This document shows positions 33,719-40,335 of a stretch of DNA of 40,335 nucleotides, piece after piece. The stretch is from Oscillospiraceae bacterium. GTDB taxonomy: Bacteria; Bacillota; Clostridia; Oscillospirales; Oscillospiraceae. The position numbers and the translations under genes were made by a program. Location of the stretch: assembly GCA_017535865.1 (NCBI GenBank), contig JAFXTM010000059.1:1-40335 (forward strand), read 5' to 3'. Each line of letters opens with the position of its first letter. Position 1 is the stretch's first letter. The notes under the pieces are model-generated. The model was not told the DNA's origin. It did not search any database and worked only from the letters and a program-made list of their open reading frames with translations.

Positions 33719-34485
33719 CAGCGTGGGCACTGACAGCCTGTGCTGTCGATGAAGGTATCGCCCGCGAGGAGCAGTTGGGAGACCGGCACGATCTGGTAGC
33801 CCTTCGCCTGGAGAGCGTCAAGAATGCCGGGAAGCGCCTCCGGCGTGTGTTTGGCCGCGTTGTGAAACAGCACGATGCTGCCGGGCTGTACGCCGTTGAG
33901 GACACGTTCCGTGATCTCGGCGGCGGAAAGACCCTTCCAGTCCAGACTGTCGACCGACCACTGGATCGGTTCCATACCCAAGTCCCGCACAGCGGTGATC
34001 ACATGGTCGTCGTATTCTCCATAGGGGCAGCGGAACAGACGAGGAGTCACGCCGGTCAGGGCCTCGATCTTTTCGCCGCAGCTGGTCAGATCGGCGCGGA
34101 TCTGTTCGGTACTCAGCGCCGAGAAATGATCATGGTGAGAAGAATGGCTCATGACTTCGTGTCCTGCTTCGGCCAGCGCACGGACTGACTCCGGGTATTT
34201 TTCTGCCCAGTCGCCGACTACGAAGAACGTCGTCTGCACCTCATGCTCGCCCAAAATGTCGATCAGTGTCTGCGTGTCCTCGTTGCCCCAGCCCGCGTCA
34301 AAGGACAGCGCCACGCTTCTGTCGCTTCGCTGTACGCTGTATACGGGGAGTTGACGCTGAGTGGCGGAAGCCCCTACGATCACCGGGCTGTTCACCGTCC
34401 AGAAGATCAGCGCTACCAGGAGCAGCATGCCGAACCCGGAAAGGACTTTGCGATACCTTGCCAGAAACCTGTGGAAATTGATCAA
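33718..34485 (-). CDS. Polysaccharide deacetylase family protein, PdaB-like
   Basis: About 255 residues: a short basic tail, one membrane or signal helix (about residues 18-36), then a NodB-type deacetylase domain. Motif 1 is SFDAGWGNEDT, motif 2 the histidine-rich SHSSHHDH, motif 3 RCPYGEYD, motif 4 WSVDSLDW and motif 5 VLFHN. The FDAGWGNE form is typical of the sporulation protein PdaB. Such enzymes remove acetyl groups from peptidoglycan or related sugars using a metal ion. The SD GAAGGAGGG ends one base before ATG 34491, which is too close; TTG 34485 is 7 bases from GGAGG and I prefer it. Confidence 0.88.
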   Translation of the reverse strand: MINFHRFLARYRKVLSGFGMLLLVALIFWTVNSPVIVGASATQRQLPVYSVQRSDRSVALSFDAGWGNEDTQTLIDILGEHEVQTTFFVVGDWAEKYPESVRALAEAGHEVMSHSSHHDHFSALSTEQIRADLTSCGEKIEALTGVTPRLFRCPYGEYDDHVITAVRDLGMEPIQWSVDSLDWKGLSAAEITERVLNGVQPGSIVLFHNAAKHTPEALPGILDALQAKGYQIVPVSQLLLAGDTFIDSTGCQCPR

Positions 34486-34583
34486 GCCCATCCCTCCTTC
34501 GCTATACAGGCTATGAGAGCGGGGAGACGAGTATGAGGCCGAAAAATGGAAACAATTTGTTTACATTTTTTATAAATCGTAAC

Positions 34584-34612
34584 TTGTTTGTAATCAACAC
34601 ATGTGATATACT
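34584..34612 (+). promoter_or_regulatory. Promoter of the CYTH gene, almost abutting the start codon
   Basis: TTGTTT (34584-34589), 17 bases, TATACT (34607-34612). The start codon is at 34622, so the expected transcription start (about 34619) leaves two or three bases of leader at most. No SD is visible. Confidence 0.6.
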
Positions 34613-34621
34613 CAGTTTGTT

Positions 34622-35125
34622 ATGGACAACGAACATTTTGAAATCGAACGAAAATTCATCATTCGACGCCCGGATCCTGCGTATCTGGAGGCCAACGGCG
34701 TGCCGTCCGAGATCCTTCAGACCTATTTGATCAGCAGCCCGGGGGAGTCGGCACGAGTCCGAAAACGCTGGCATGGGGACGAGGTACGGTATTATTATAC
34801 CGTCAAGACCCGCGTGAACGCCATGCGGCAGATTGAGCGGGAGTGGGAACTGACCGAGACGGAATACGATGCGTTTCTGGAGAATGCCGACCCGGAGCGC
34901 AGGCCGATCCGAAAACAGCGGTGGGTCGTGGAGTACCGCGGGCAGCGCTTTGAGATCGACCTTTATCCCTTCTGGAAAAAACAGGCCTATCTGGAGCTGG
35001 AGCTTCGCAGCGAGACGCAGGTGATCGATTTTCCGCCCGAACTGGACGTGATCCGGGAAGTGACGGGGGATGGCCGATACACCAATCGCGCCCTGGCGCG
35101 TGAGATCCCCGATGAAGAGGAATAA
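34622..35125 (+). CDS. CYTH-domain phosphohydrolase-like protein
   Basis: A 167-residue protein of the CYTH (triphosphate tunnel enzyme) family, which act on inorganic triphosphate, thiamine triphosphate or similar ligands. The signature E-x-E-R-K motif (FEIERKFII) begins at residue 7, as expected for the N-terminal strand. Charged tunnel residues follow: ARVRKRW, YYYTVKTR, IEREWELTE, KQRWVVEYRGQRFEID and AYLELEL. There is no SD before the only suitable ATG, and an in-frame TGA lies at 34604-34606, so translation probably starts close to the 5' end of the message. A lipoprotein gene follows after nine bases. Confidence 0.87.
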   Translation: MDNEHFEIERKFIIRRPDPAYLEANGVPSEILQTYLISSPGESARVRKRWHGDEVRYYYTVKTRVNAMRQIEREWELTETEYDAFLENADPERRPIRKQRWVVEYRGQRFEIDLYPFWKKQAYLELELRSETQVIDFPPELDVIREVTGDGRYTNRALAREIPDEEE

Positions 35126-35134
35126 GGAGATAGT

Positions 35135-36487
35135 ATGATGAAGAGACTGTTGTGCCTGCTGCTGTGCGCCGCGCTGTTCCTGTCTCTGAGCGCGTGCGGT
35201 TTCGGCAGACTGAAAAATATGGAGCTTCCGCCCCTGCCCCAGGTCACCAAGGCGGTCGTGACGCCGAAGCCCAGCTATGTGCCGCCCGCAACCCCGGAGC
35301 CGGAGATTGAGACGACTCCGGAGCCGGCCGTGGAAGTCATTCCGGAGCCGACGACCGAGGAGGAGCCGGTCCTGATGGACGGGCAGGTGATCGTCAACTT
35401 CAAACATACCGAGTATGAACAGTTCGACCCCGAGGAGGGAAAGCAGCGCATCCTCTATTTCGCCTATGAGTCCCCTTATGTGACGATCGGCGGACGCCCG
35501 GATGCAACGGCTGTGCTGAACGGGCAGCTTGCCTTTCTGGATGAAAACTATTATGTAAGCGGCATGGAAGAAGACGGAAACGGCTTTAACGGTATGCTGG
35601 AGCTGGCGGAGGACAATTATGCCTATGTCCGGCAATCCGGCAAAAGCGGGCAAAGCCTGGAATTCAGCGCGACTCGTACCGTTCGCACCGAGCGGGTGGA
35701 CAGCACGCTCATCAGCTTTGTCTTCTCCTGTTCGGAGTATACCGGAAATCCCCGCAATCCATACGGCGAGGTTGGCTGCGTGTTCAATGCGGAGACGGGC
35801 GAACTGCTGCGCCTGGAGGACCTGAGCACGGACTATGAAGCGTTGAAGAAGCAGCTCGTTCATGAATTGGTGGCATCGACGACGAGAGACAAATCCCTGT
35901 ATGAGCACGTGTATATCGACTACATGCACAACGATTTCTACACTACGCTCGGAAAGCTGCTTCGCCCCGGCGCCTGGTATTTTGACGAGGACGGTATTGT
36001 CTTCGTATCCAGACTGTATGAACTTGGGCCCTATGAGGCGGGACACGCGGTCTTCCATATTTCATATTCCAAGCTGAAGGGTTTCGTCGACGACAAGTGG
36101 CTGCCGGCGTCCCGCGCGGCGGGCGGAAAGATCCGTGCGGCCGCAATGGAGAGCCAACAGGAGGGAAGCGTCGCATATCTCGATCGTGTTGAGGCCGACA
36201 AGCGCGGCCAGGAGCTCTGCCTTGTCGTGGAGGGCACGGTCTACGACGTGAAGCTTACCCGTGTCGGCTACGAAGATTCGTTTTACGATAAGCAGGAGCT
36301 ATGGTTCTGCAGCATGATGCAGGACGCTGCGGTGCAGGTCGTGACAAAGATCCCCGAGGGGATCCCGGATCTCATGCTCCGCTACACCGACGCAGAGGGA
36401 AAGAGCTACAGCCGTCTTATCACGCTGAACGCGGAGGACGGGAGTTTCGAGCTCGTAAAGAAGAAAGATGTCGTCCCGGTCGGCTGA
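35135..36487 (+). CDS. Lipoprotein with DUF3298/RsiV-like C-terminal domain
   Basis: A 450-residue predicted lipoprotein. The signal peptide ends with a lipobox SLSAC, lipidated Cys21. A Pro/Glu/Thr-rich linker (about 42-85) follows, resembling the one in the lipoprotein at 2460. The rest looks like an N-terminal DUF4163-like region (YFAYESPYVTIGG) and a DUF3298/RsiV-like region (VGCVFNAETGELLRLEDL, then YFDEDGIVFVSRLYELGPYEAG), a fold found in anti-sigma factor RsiV and in PdaC. A further C-terminal domain of about 110 residues is unassigned. RsiV binds lysozyme, but such binding here is only a possibility. ATG 35135 or 35138 behind AAGGAG. Probably co-transcribed with the CYTH gene. Confidence 0.75.
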   Translation: MMKRLLCLLLCAALFLSLSACGFGRLKNMELPPLPQVTKAVVTPKPSYVPPATPEPEIETTPEPAVEVIPEPTTEEEPVLMDGQVIVNFKHTEYEQFDPEEGKQRILYFAYESPYVTIGGRPDATAVLNGQLAFLDENYYVSGMEEDGNGFNGMLELAEDNYAYVRQSGKSGQSLEFSATRTVRTERVDSTLISFVFSCSEYTGNPRNPYGEVGCVFNAETGELLRLEDLSTDYEALKKQLVHELVASTTRDKSLYEHVYIDYMHNDFYTTLGKLLRPGAWYFDEDGIVFVSRLYELGPYEAGHAVFHISYSKLKGFVDDKWLPASRAAGGKIRAAAMESQQEGSVAYLDRVEADKRGQELCLVVEGTVYDVKLTRVGYEDSFYDKQELWFCSMMQDAAVQVVTKIPEGIPDLMLRYTDAEGKSYSRLITLNAEDGSFELVKKKDVVPVG

Positions 36488-36531
36488 TCGTTTTTTTGTG
36501 AGATAATCACGAAAAAAACCGATAAAACTTG

Positions 36532-36560
36532 TTGACATTGCCTTGACGGCATGATATAGT
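36532..36560 (+). promoter_or_regulatory. Promoter of the rplU-rpmA operon
   Basis: TTGACA (36532-36537), 17 bases, TATAGT (36555-36560): strong sigma-A promoter. An AT-rich imperfect hairpin (about 36491-36520) lies upstream and may end the preceding transcript only weakly. Confidence 0.85.
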
Positions 36561-36566
36561 ACTAAA

Positions 36567-36641
36567 GCCGCGTCGAAGAGGTCTGAAAGCGGGTCCGCCC
36601 CCACCTCAAGAGCGAGTCCTGAAAAGAGGGAGGAAAAACCT
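36567..36641 (+). promoter_or_regulatory. Leader of rplU, resembling the L21 ribosomal protein leader
   Basis: The 75-base leader contains GAGGT (from about 36579) pairing with ACCTC, enclosing a small GCG/CGC hairpin, and then a purine-rich SD region (GAGGGAGG). Firmicute rplU messages often carry an autoregulatory L21 leader, and position and general form fit. I could not align it to the family model. Confidence 0.45.
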
Positions 36642-36956
36642 ATGAAGCATGCTATCATTTTGACCGGCGGCAAGCAGTACCGCGTGGCCGAGGGCGACGT
36701 CGTCTTTGTTGAGAAGCTGGATGTCGCTGCCGGCGAGAAGGTCACCTTCGACCGGGTCCTGGCGGTCGTTGACGGCGAGAACGCCAGCTTTGGCGCGCCG
36801 GTGATCGAGGGCGCTTCCGTTACCGCCAATGTGGTGAAAAACGGCAAGAGCGCGAAGGTCCGCGTCTACAAGATGAAGCCCAAGAAGGGCTATCGTCGTA
36901 CCCAGGGCCATCGTCAGCCCTATACCAAGGTCCAGATCGAAGCGATCAACGCTTAA
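36642..36956 (+). CDS. rplU: 50S ribosomal protein L21
   Basis: A 104-residue ribosomal protein of the large subunit that binds 23S rRNA. It shows the family start ([19 protein letters not shown]) and the C-terminal basic block [21 protein letters not shown]. Length is standard. It is expressed from a strong promoter with a structured leader. The next gene is rpmA after only 41 bases; prp, which most Firmicutes carry here, is missing. Confidence 0.97.
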   Translation: MKHAIILTGGKQYRVAEGDVVFVEKLDVAAGEKVTFDRVLAVVDGENASFGAPVIEGASVTANVVKNGKSAKVRVYKMKPKKGYRRTQGHRQPYTKVQIEAINA

Positions 36957-36997
36957 GCATTCCGCAACGTATATTGACTAATGGAGGTGTAACCTGA

Positions 36998-37261
36998 ATG
37001 GCACATAAAAAAGGTATGGGTTCTACCAAGAACGGCCGCGACAGCGAGTCCAAGCGTCTTGGTGCCAAGAGAGCCGATGGGCAGTTTGTCCTGGCCGGCA
37101 ACATCCTTGTCAGACAGCGCGGAACGAAGATCCACCCGGGTACCAACGTCGGTAAGGGTAAGGATGACACTCTGTTCGCCCTCGTGGACGGCACTGTGAA
37201 GTTTGAGCGTTTGGGCAAGGACCGCAAGAAGGTCTCTGTTTACGAAGAGATTGCTCAGTAA
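36998..37261 (+). CDS. rpmA: 50S ribosomal protein L27, without N-terminal extension
   Basis: An 87-residue large-subunit protein whose flexible N-terminus reaches the peptidyl transferase centre. It starts directly with [16 protein letters not shown], like the mature form, and lacks the extra segment (ending in F-F-A before the cut) that many Firmicutes add and remove with the protease Prp. The rest ([29 protein letters not shown]) is standard. SD GGAGGTG precedes ATG 36998. Confidence 0.97.
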   Translation: MAHKKGMGSTKNGRDSESKRLGAKRADGQFVLAGNILVRQRGTKIHPGTNVGKGKDDTLFALVDGTVKFERLGKDRKKVSVYEEIAQ

Positions 37262-37271
37262 ATGACCATCG

Positions 37272-37300
37272 AAAAGGCCGGACGATCGTCCGGCCTTTTT
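37272..37300 (+). terminator. Terminator between rpmA and obgE
   Basis: AAAAGGCCGGAC (37272-37283) and GTCCGGCCTTTT (37288-37299) with a GATC loop, followed by T. It lies just before the obgE SD, so obgE expression would depend on read-through or on a promoter not seen here. Confidence 0.85.
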
Positions 37301-37320
37301 ATCTGCTTGAGGAGGCGGCT

Positions 37321-38604
37321 ATGGCACAGGGCTTTGTTGATAAAGCGCGCATCACGATCCACGCCGGGAAAGGCGGAGACGGCGCGGTCGCGTTTCACCG
37401 CGAAAAATATGTCGCGGCCGGCGGTCCCGACGGGGGCGACGGCGGTCGAGGCGGCGATATCGTCTTTGTAGTGGACGATAATATGTCCACGCTGATGGAT
37501 TTTCGCTACAAGCGCAAGTATACGGCCGGAAACGGGGCAAACGGCATGGGCAAGCGCTGCTGCGGCAAGGACGGGGAGTCCCTGTTTATCAAGGTCCCGC
37601 GCGGTACCCTGGTCCGCGATACCGCCACCAACGCGATCATTCACGATATGTCTTCGGGCGAGGACTGGGTCGCCGCGAAGGGCGGCCGCGGCGGCTGGGG
37701 CAACATGCACTTCGCAACACCGACAAGGCAGGTCCCGCGTTTTGCCAAGCCCGGCCTGCCCGGCGAGAGCCATGAGATCACCCTGGAGCTGAAGCTGCTT
37801 GCGGATGTGGGCCTTGTCGGCTTCCCCAACGTAGGCAAATCCACGCTGCTTTCCGTCGTCAGCAAGGCGCATCCCAAGATTGCCAACTATCCCTTCACCA
37901 CGCTTTTTCCCAATCTCGGCGTCGTGTATGTGGACGAGGGCGTATCCTTTGTCATGGCCGATATTCCCGGTATCATCGAGGGCGCCTCGGACGGAGCCGG
38001 CCTCGGCCACGATTTTCTGCGCCATATCGATCGCTGCCGCCTGCTGATCCATCTGGTGGACGTCTCGGGAAGCGAGGGGCGCGATCCGGTGGAGGACTTC
38101 GACGCGATCTGTGCGGAGCTGCGGGAGTACAGCCCGGAGCTCGCCGAGCGTCCGCAGCTCGTGGCGGCGAATAAGTGCGATCTGCTGGGGGAGGACCGTG
38201 AGAAGCTGGAACTGCTCAGAGCGCATGTGGAGGAGCGGGGGTATCGCTTCTTTGAGATGAGCGCCGTGACGCACGAGGGTACGCGGGAGCTGGTGCGCGA
38301 GTGCGCGCGGCTCCTGGCGGAGCTGCCGCCGATCCTGCACTACGAGGCCGATTACGTCCCGCCCGAGCCGGTCGTGGACACCTCGGAGGAGCTGACGATC
38401 GAGCACTTTGACGACATGTGGATCGTGGAGGGCCCCTGGCTGCAGCGCCTTGTGGCCACGGTCAACTTCTCCGACTATGAGAGCCGGATGTATTTTGACC
38501 GCATCCTGCGCGAGGCGGGCGTCTTTGAGCGTATGGAGGCCATGGGTGTTAAGGACGGCGACACGGTCAGCATGTACGATTTGATGTTCGAGTATAAGGA
38601 ATAA
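37321..38604 (+). CDS. obgE: GTPase ObgE/CgtA
   Basis: A 427-residue Obg-family GTPase linked to 50S assembly, stringent response and, in Bacillus, sporulation. The glycine-rich Obg domain covers residues 1-158 (GKGGDGAVAFHREKYVAAGGP near the start). The G domain has GFPNVGKS (167-174), DIPGIIEGAS, NKCD and a late SAV motif. A C-terminal OCT domain (about 345-427) completes it, as in Gram-positive Obg proteins. SD GAGGAGG precedes ATG 37321. Placement after rplU-rpmA is the standard bacterial order. Confidence 0.96.
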   Translation: MAQGFVDKARITIHAGKGGDGAVAFHREKYVAAGGPDGGDGGRGGDIVFVVDDNMSTLMDFRYKRKYTAGNGANGMGKRCCGKDGESLFIKVPRGTLVRDTATNAIIHDMSSGEDWVAAKGGRGGWGNMHFATPTRQVPRFAKPGLPGESHEITLELKLLADVGLVGFPNVGKSTLLSVVSKAHPKIANYPFTTLFPNLGVVYVDEGVSFVMADIPGIIEGASDGAGLGHDFLRHIDRCRLLIHLVDVSGSEGRDPVEDFDAICAELREYSPELAERPQLVAANKCDLLGEDREKLELLRAHVEERGYRFFEMSAVTHEGTRELVRECARLLAELPPILHYEADYVPPEPVVDTSEELTIEHFDDMWIVEGPWLQRLVATVNFSDYESRMYFDRILREAGVFERMEAMGVKDGDTVSMYDLMFEYKE

Positions 38605-38643
38605 AAAACAGCCGAAGAAGGCTCTGCCTTCTTCGGCTGTTTT
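38605..38643. terminator. Terminator between obgE and the convergent F420-ligase-like gene
   Basis: AAAACAGCCGAAGAAGGC (38605-38622) and its complement (38626-38643) form an 18-base-pair stem with a TCT loop. A-tract and T-tract at the two ends make it usable in both directions. Confidence 0.92.
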
Positions 38644-38651
38644 GCATCGGA

Positions 38652-39845
38652 TCAGTCTGCGGTATAATTATCAAAATAGCCTTGGATATACACGATGGGA
38701 GTGCCCTTGTCGCCGCTGCCGGAGGTCAGGTCGCACAGCGATCCGATCAGATCGGTCAGGCGCCGAGGCGTCGTGCCCTCGGAAATCATCTGGCCGACGA
38801 GACTGCCGTCCTTTTTCTGAATCTCGCCCTTGATCGCCTCGCGCAGCTCCTCGCCGGAGAGCGCCGCAAAGTCGTTGTCCGCCAGATACTTGAGCTTGAG
38901 TTCGTTGGGCGTTCCCTCGAGCCCGGCGGTGTAGGCGGGTGAGACGACCGGGTCCGCGAGCTCCCAGATTTTGCCGACGGGGTCTTTGAAAGCGCCGTCG
39001 CCGTAGACCATGACCTCCACGTGCTTTCCGGTCTTTTCGAGCATGTCACGCTGGATGTCCTCGACCAGACTCTGGCAGTCGCGCGGGAAGAGCTTGACGC
39101 GGTCCTCGTTCGCCTTGTTGGTGCCGAGCAGACCGTATTTTTCGTTGTAGCCGCTGCCGTTGACAGGCGCGGTCAGGATCTCGTCCAGGCCGAAGACGCG
39201 CTCGGCGCCCGCTGCGAGCAGCATGCGCTTGGTCCGTGCGCGGGTATGGATGTCGCAGTTGATGACGTTCTTCGTGTATTTCAGGATCTCGCGGGCGTCG
39301 TTGGCGAAAACGACCTCGACCTCCGCACCGGCCTCACGGATCAGATCGGAATAGAATTCCACGTAATCCACACCGGTGAAACGGTGCTTTTTATAGCCGA
39401 AGAGAGCGCGGTAGCGCTCCAGATCCAGCACATCGCGGAAGGGATCAACCCCCTGCGCGTCCAGCTCGTCCAGATCGATCAGATGATTTCCGACCTCATC
39501 GGAGGGATAGGAGAGCATCAGCACGATCTTTTTGGCGCCCTTCGCAAAGCCGCGCAGGCAGAGGGAAAAGCGGTTGCGGCTGAGGATGGGAAAGACGACG
39601 CCGACCGTCTCCCCGCCAAGCTTGGCGCGGACGTCAGCGGCGATATCGTCCACCGTGGCGTAGTTTCCCTGCGCTCGGGCCACGATCGCCTCGGTCATGC
39701 AGACGATGTCGCGGTCGCGGACGGCGAAGCCTTCGCTCTCAGCGGCCTGCAGGACGCAGTCGACCACGATCTTTCTCAGATCGTCGCCTTCACGGATGAT
39801 GGGGGCGCGGATGCCTCTGGATACGGTTCCAACCATGCGGCTCAT
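38652..39845 (-). CDS. Coenzyme F420-0:L-glutamate ligase family protein (CofE/FbiB-like)
   Basis: A 397-residue protein resembling the F420 gamma-glutamyl ligase family. Family-like features are an N-terminal VSRGIRAPIIREGDDL segment followed by DIVCMTEAIVARAQGNY (about residue 45 onward), the VVFPILSRNRFSLCLRGFA block and a GDGAFKDP motif near residue 285. In archaea and actinobacteria the enzyme adds glutamates to coenzyme F420. No other F420 biosynthesis gene is visible here and most Clostridia do not make F420, so this homologue probably glutamylates something else. It is longer than archaeal CofE. ATG 39845 with AAAGAGGT 8 bases upstream on the minus strand. Confidence 0.75.
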   Translation of the reverse strand: MSRMVGTVSRGIRAPIIREGDDLRKIVVDCVLQAAESEGFAVRDRDIVCMTEAIVARAQGNYATVDDIAADVRAKLGGETVGVVFPILSRNRFSLCLRGFAKGAKKIVLMLSYPSDEVGNHLIDLDELDAQGVDPFRDVLDLERYRALFGYKKHRFTGVDYVEFYSDLIREAGAEVEVVFANDAREILKYTKNVINCDIHTRARTKRMLLAAGAERVFGLDEILTAPVNGSGYNEKYGLLGTNKANEDRVKLFPRDCQSLVEDIQRDMLEKTGKHVEVMVYGDGAFKDPVGKIWELADPVVSPAYTAGLEGTPNELKLKYLADNDFAALSGEELREAIKGEIQKKDGSLVGQMISEGTTPRRLTDLIGSLCDLTSGSGDKGTPIVYIQGYFDNYTAD

Positions 39846-39880
39846 AAAGCAGTACCTCTTTCTTTATGTTTAACGCAGAC

Positions 39881-39909
39881 ACTATACTACAAGATATGGA
39901 ATTTGTAAA
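39881..39909 (-). promoter_or_regulatory. Promoter of the F420-ligase-like gene
   Basis: Minus strand TTTACA (39904-39909), 17 bases, TATAGT (39881-39886), 35 bases before the start. Confidence 0.7.
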
Positions 39910-40031
39910 ACATATTTTCTTATAAACATTCGAGGGAAAATGCGTCCGGATTTGTATCAACATACGAAAGGAGCGAAAAAAAGCAGCGATCGCCGCCTTC
40001 GAAAAAGAGTTCATGGAAAAGCGCTTTTATG

Positions 40032-40072
40032 AAAAAAGCCGGGGACAGGACGTTCCGTATTCTGTCCCCGGC
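40032..40072 (-). terminator. Terminator of the manganese-catalase-family gene
   Basis: On the minus strand GCCGGGGACAG (40062-40072 complement) pairs with CTGTCCCCGGC (40038-40048 complement), and a run of six T (40032-40037 complement) follows. Confidence 0.88.
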
Positions 40073-40078
40073 GTTCGT

Positions 40079-40335
40079 TTACCGGTCGAAGGCCGGGTTC
40101 ATGAAGTAGTAGTTCTTCTCGTCCAGCCGGTCGAGCGTCTTGCGCAGTGCCTCGCCGAAGCGCTGATAGTGGACGATCTCGCGCTCCCGCAGATAGCGCA
40201 TGACATTGTTCACATCAGGATCGTCGCTCAGGCGCAGGATGTTGTCATAGGTCACGCGCGCTTTTTGCTCGGCGGCAAGATCCTCGTTGAGATCGGCGAT
40301 CACATCGCCCTTGACCTGCATGCTGGCGGCGGTCC
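40079..40335 (-). CDS. Manganese catalase/CotJC-like protein, C-terminal part (5' end outside window)
   Basis: The frame is open through the window edge, so at least the last 84 residues are present. It reads TAAS-MQVKGDVIADLNEDL, a segment highly typical of the C-terminal part of manganese catalase family proteins, including spore-coat CotJC. Further typical parts are AAEQKARVTYDNILRL, DDPDVNNVMRYLREREIVH (with metal-ligand-like Glu and His in the helix) and FGEALRKTLDRL. The ending FMNPAFDR fits CotJC-type proteins. The methionine at 40321 is probably internal, because the family has about 100 or more residues before it. It supports an endospore-forming host. Confidence 0.85.
   Translation of the reverse strand, partial: TAASMQVKGDVIADLNEDLAAEQKARVTYDNILRLSDDPDVNNVMRYLREREIVHYQRFGEALRKTLDRLDEKNYYFMNPAFDR

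Noticed and set aside
40013-40078. Short plus-strand frame starting MEKRFYEKS near an upstream AAAGGAG
   Set aside because: The SD is about 40 bases away, and the frame runs into the terminator and antisense to the catalase gene. The upstream part (AAIAAFEKEF) has no start codon. It could be a remnant, but there is no support.

Overview
The window looks like a chromosomal segment of a GC-rich, endospore-forming member of the Clostridia, most like the Oscillospiraceae/Ruminococcaceae group. The basis is gene content and order: a Bacillus/Clostridium-type run gmk-rpoZ-priA-def-fmt-rsmB-rlmN-prpC-prkC-rsgA, a PASTA kinase, remA, cdaA-cdaR, a SPOCS/LysM spore-coat protein, a PdaB-like deacetylase and a CotJC-like manganese catalase. 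Promoters are sigma-A type with 17-nt spacers, and Shine-Dalgarno (SD) sequences are GGAGG-like. I saw no rRNA, tRNA, insertion sequence, prophage or CRISPR array.

Region 1 (1-2.2 kb): the 3' end of an L-fucose-isomerase-like gene and an FGGY sugar kinase, closed by a terminator. Region 2 (2.3-6.7 kb): a lipoprotein, then murA, ftsQ/divIB and ftsZ for wall synthesis and division; murA sits behind a very strong hairpin that covers its ribosome binding site. Region 3 (6.7-11.4 kb): short independent units: ridA (minus), a YihY-family membrane protein with no ordinary start codon, a CsoR-like metal repressor with a histidine-rich tail (minus), a THEP1-like NTPase (minus), and a Y-family polymerase with its YolD-like partner.

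Region 4 (11.4-25.5 kb): fifteen co-directional, closely packed or overlapping genes behind one recognisable promoter. They cover c-di-AMP synthesis (cdaA, cdaR), an RseC-like protein, RNA and nucleotide functions (yicC, remA, gmk, rpoZ), replication restart (priA), protein maturation (def, fmt), rRNA methylation (rsmB, rlmN), the phosphatase/PASTA-kinase pair and rsgA. Region 5 (25.5-28.2 kb): a 50-residue membrane protein whose SD lies in a terminator-like hairpin, a SipL-like spore-coat protein, and yebC.

Region 6 (28.2-36.5 kb) is the most accessory-looking part: a 1086-residue secreted protein with 29 tandem EEPAA-type repeats and an SPKTG sorting signal, a membrane-anchored beta-lactamase-fold serine hydrolase, a coiled-coil protein, a PdaB-like deacetylase (minus), a CYTH-domain protein that may be translated from a leaderless mRNA, and an RsiV/DUF3298-like lipoprotein. 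Region 7 (36.5-40.3 kb): rplU-rpmA-obgE without the usual prp gene and with an unextended L27, an orphan F420 gamma-glutamyl-ligase-like gene (minus), and the 3' part of a manganese-catalase-family gene (minus).

No clear defence island or wholly new multi-gene system is visible. The observations most worth following are the repeat-bearing surface protein and its neighbours, the probable AUA start of the YihY gene, the hairpin over the murA ribosome binding site, the histidine-rich CsoR with its G-tract palindrome, the small protein within a terminator-like structure, and the loss of Prp together with the L27 extension.
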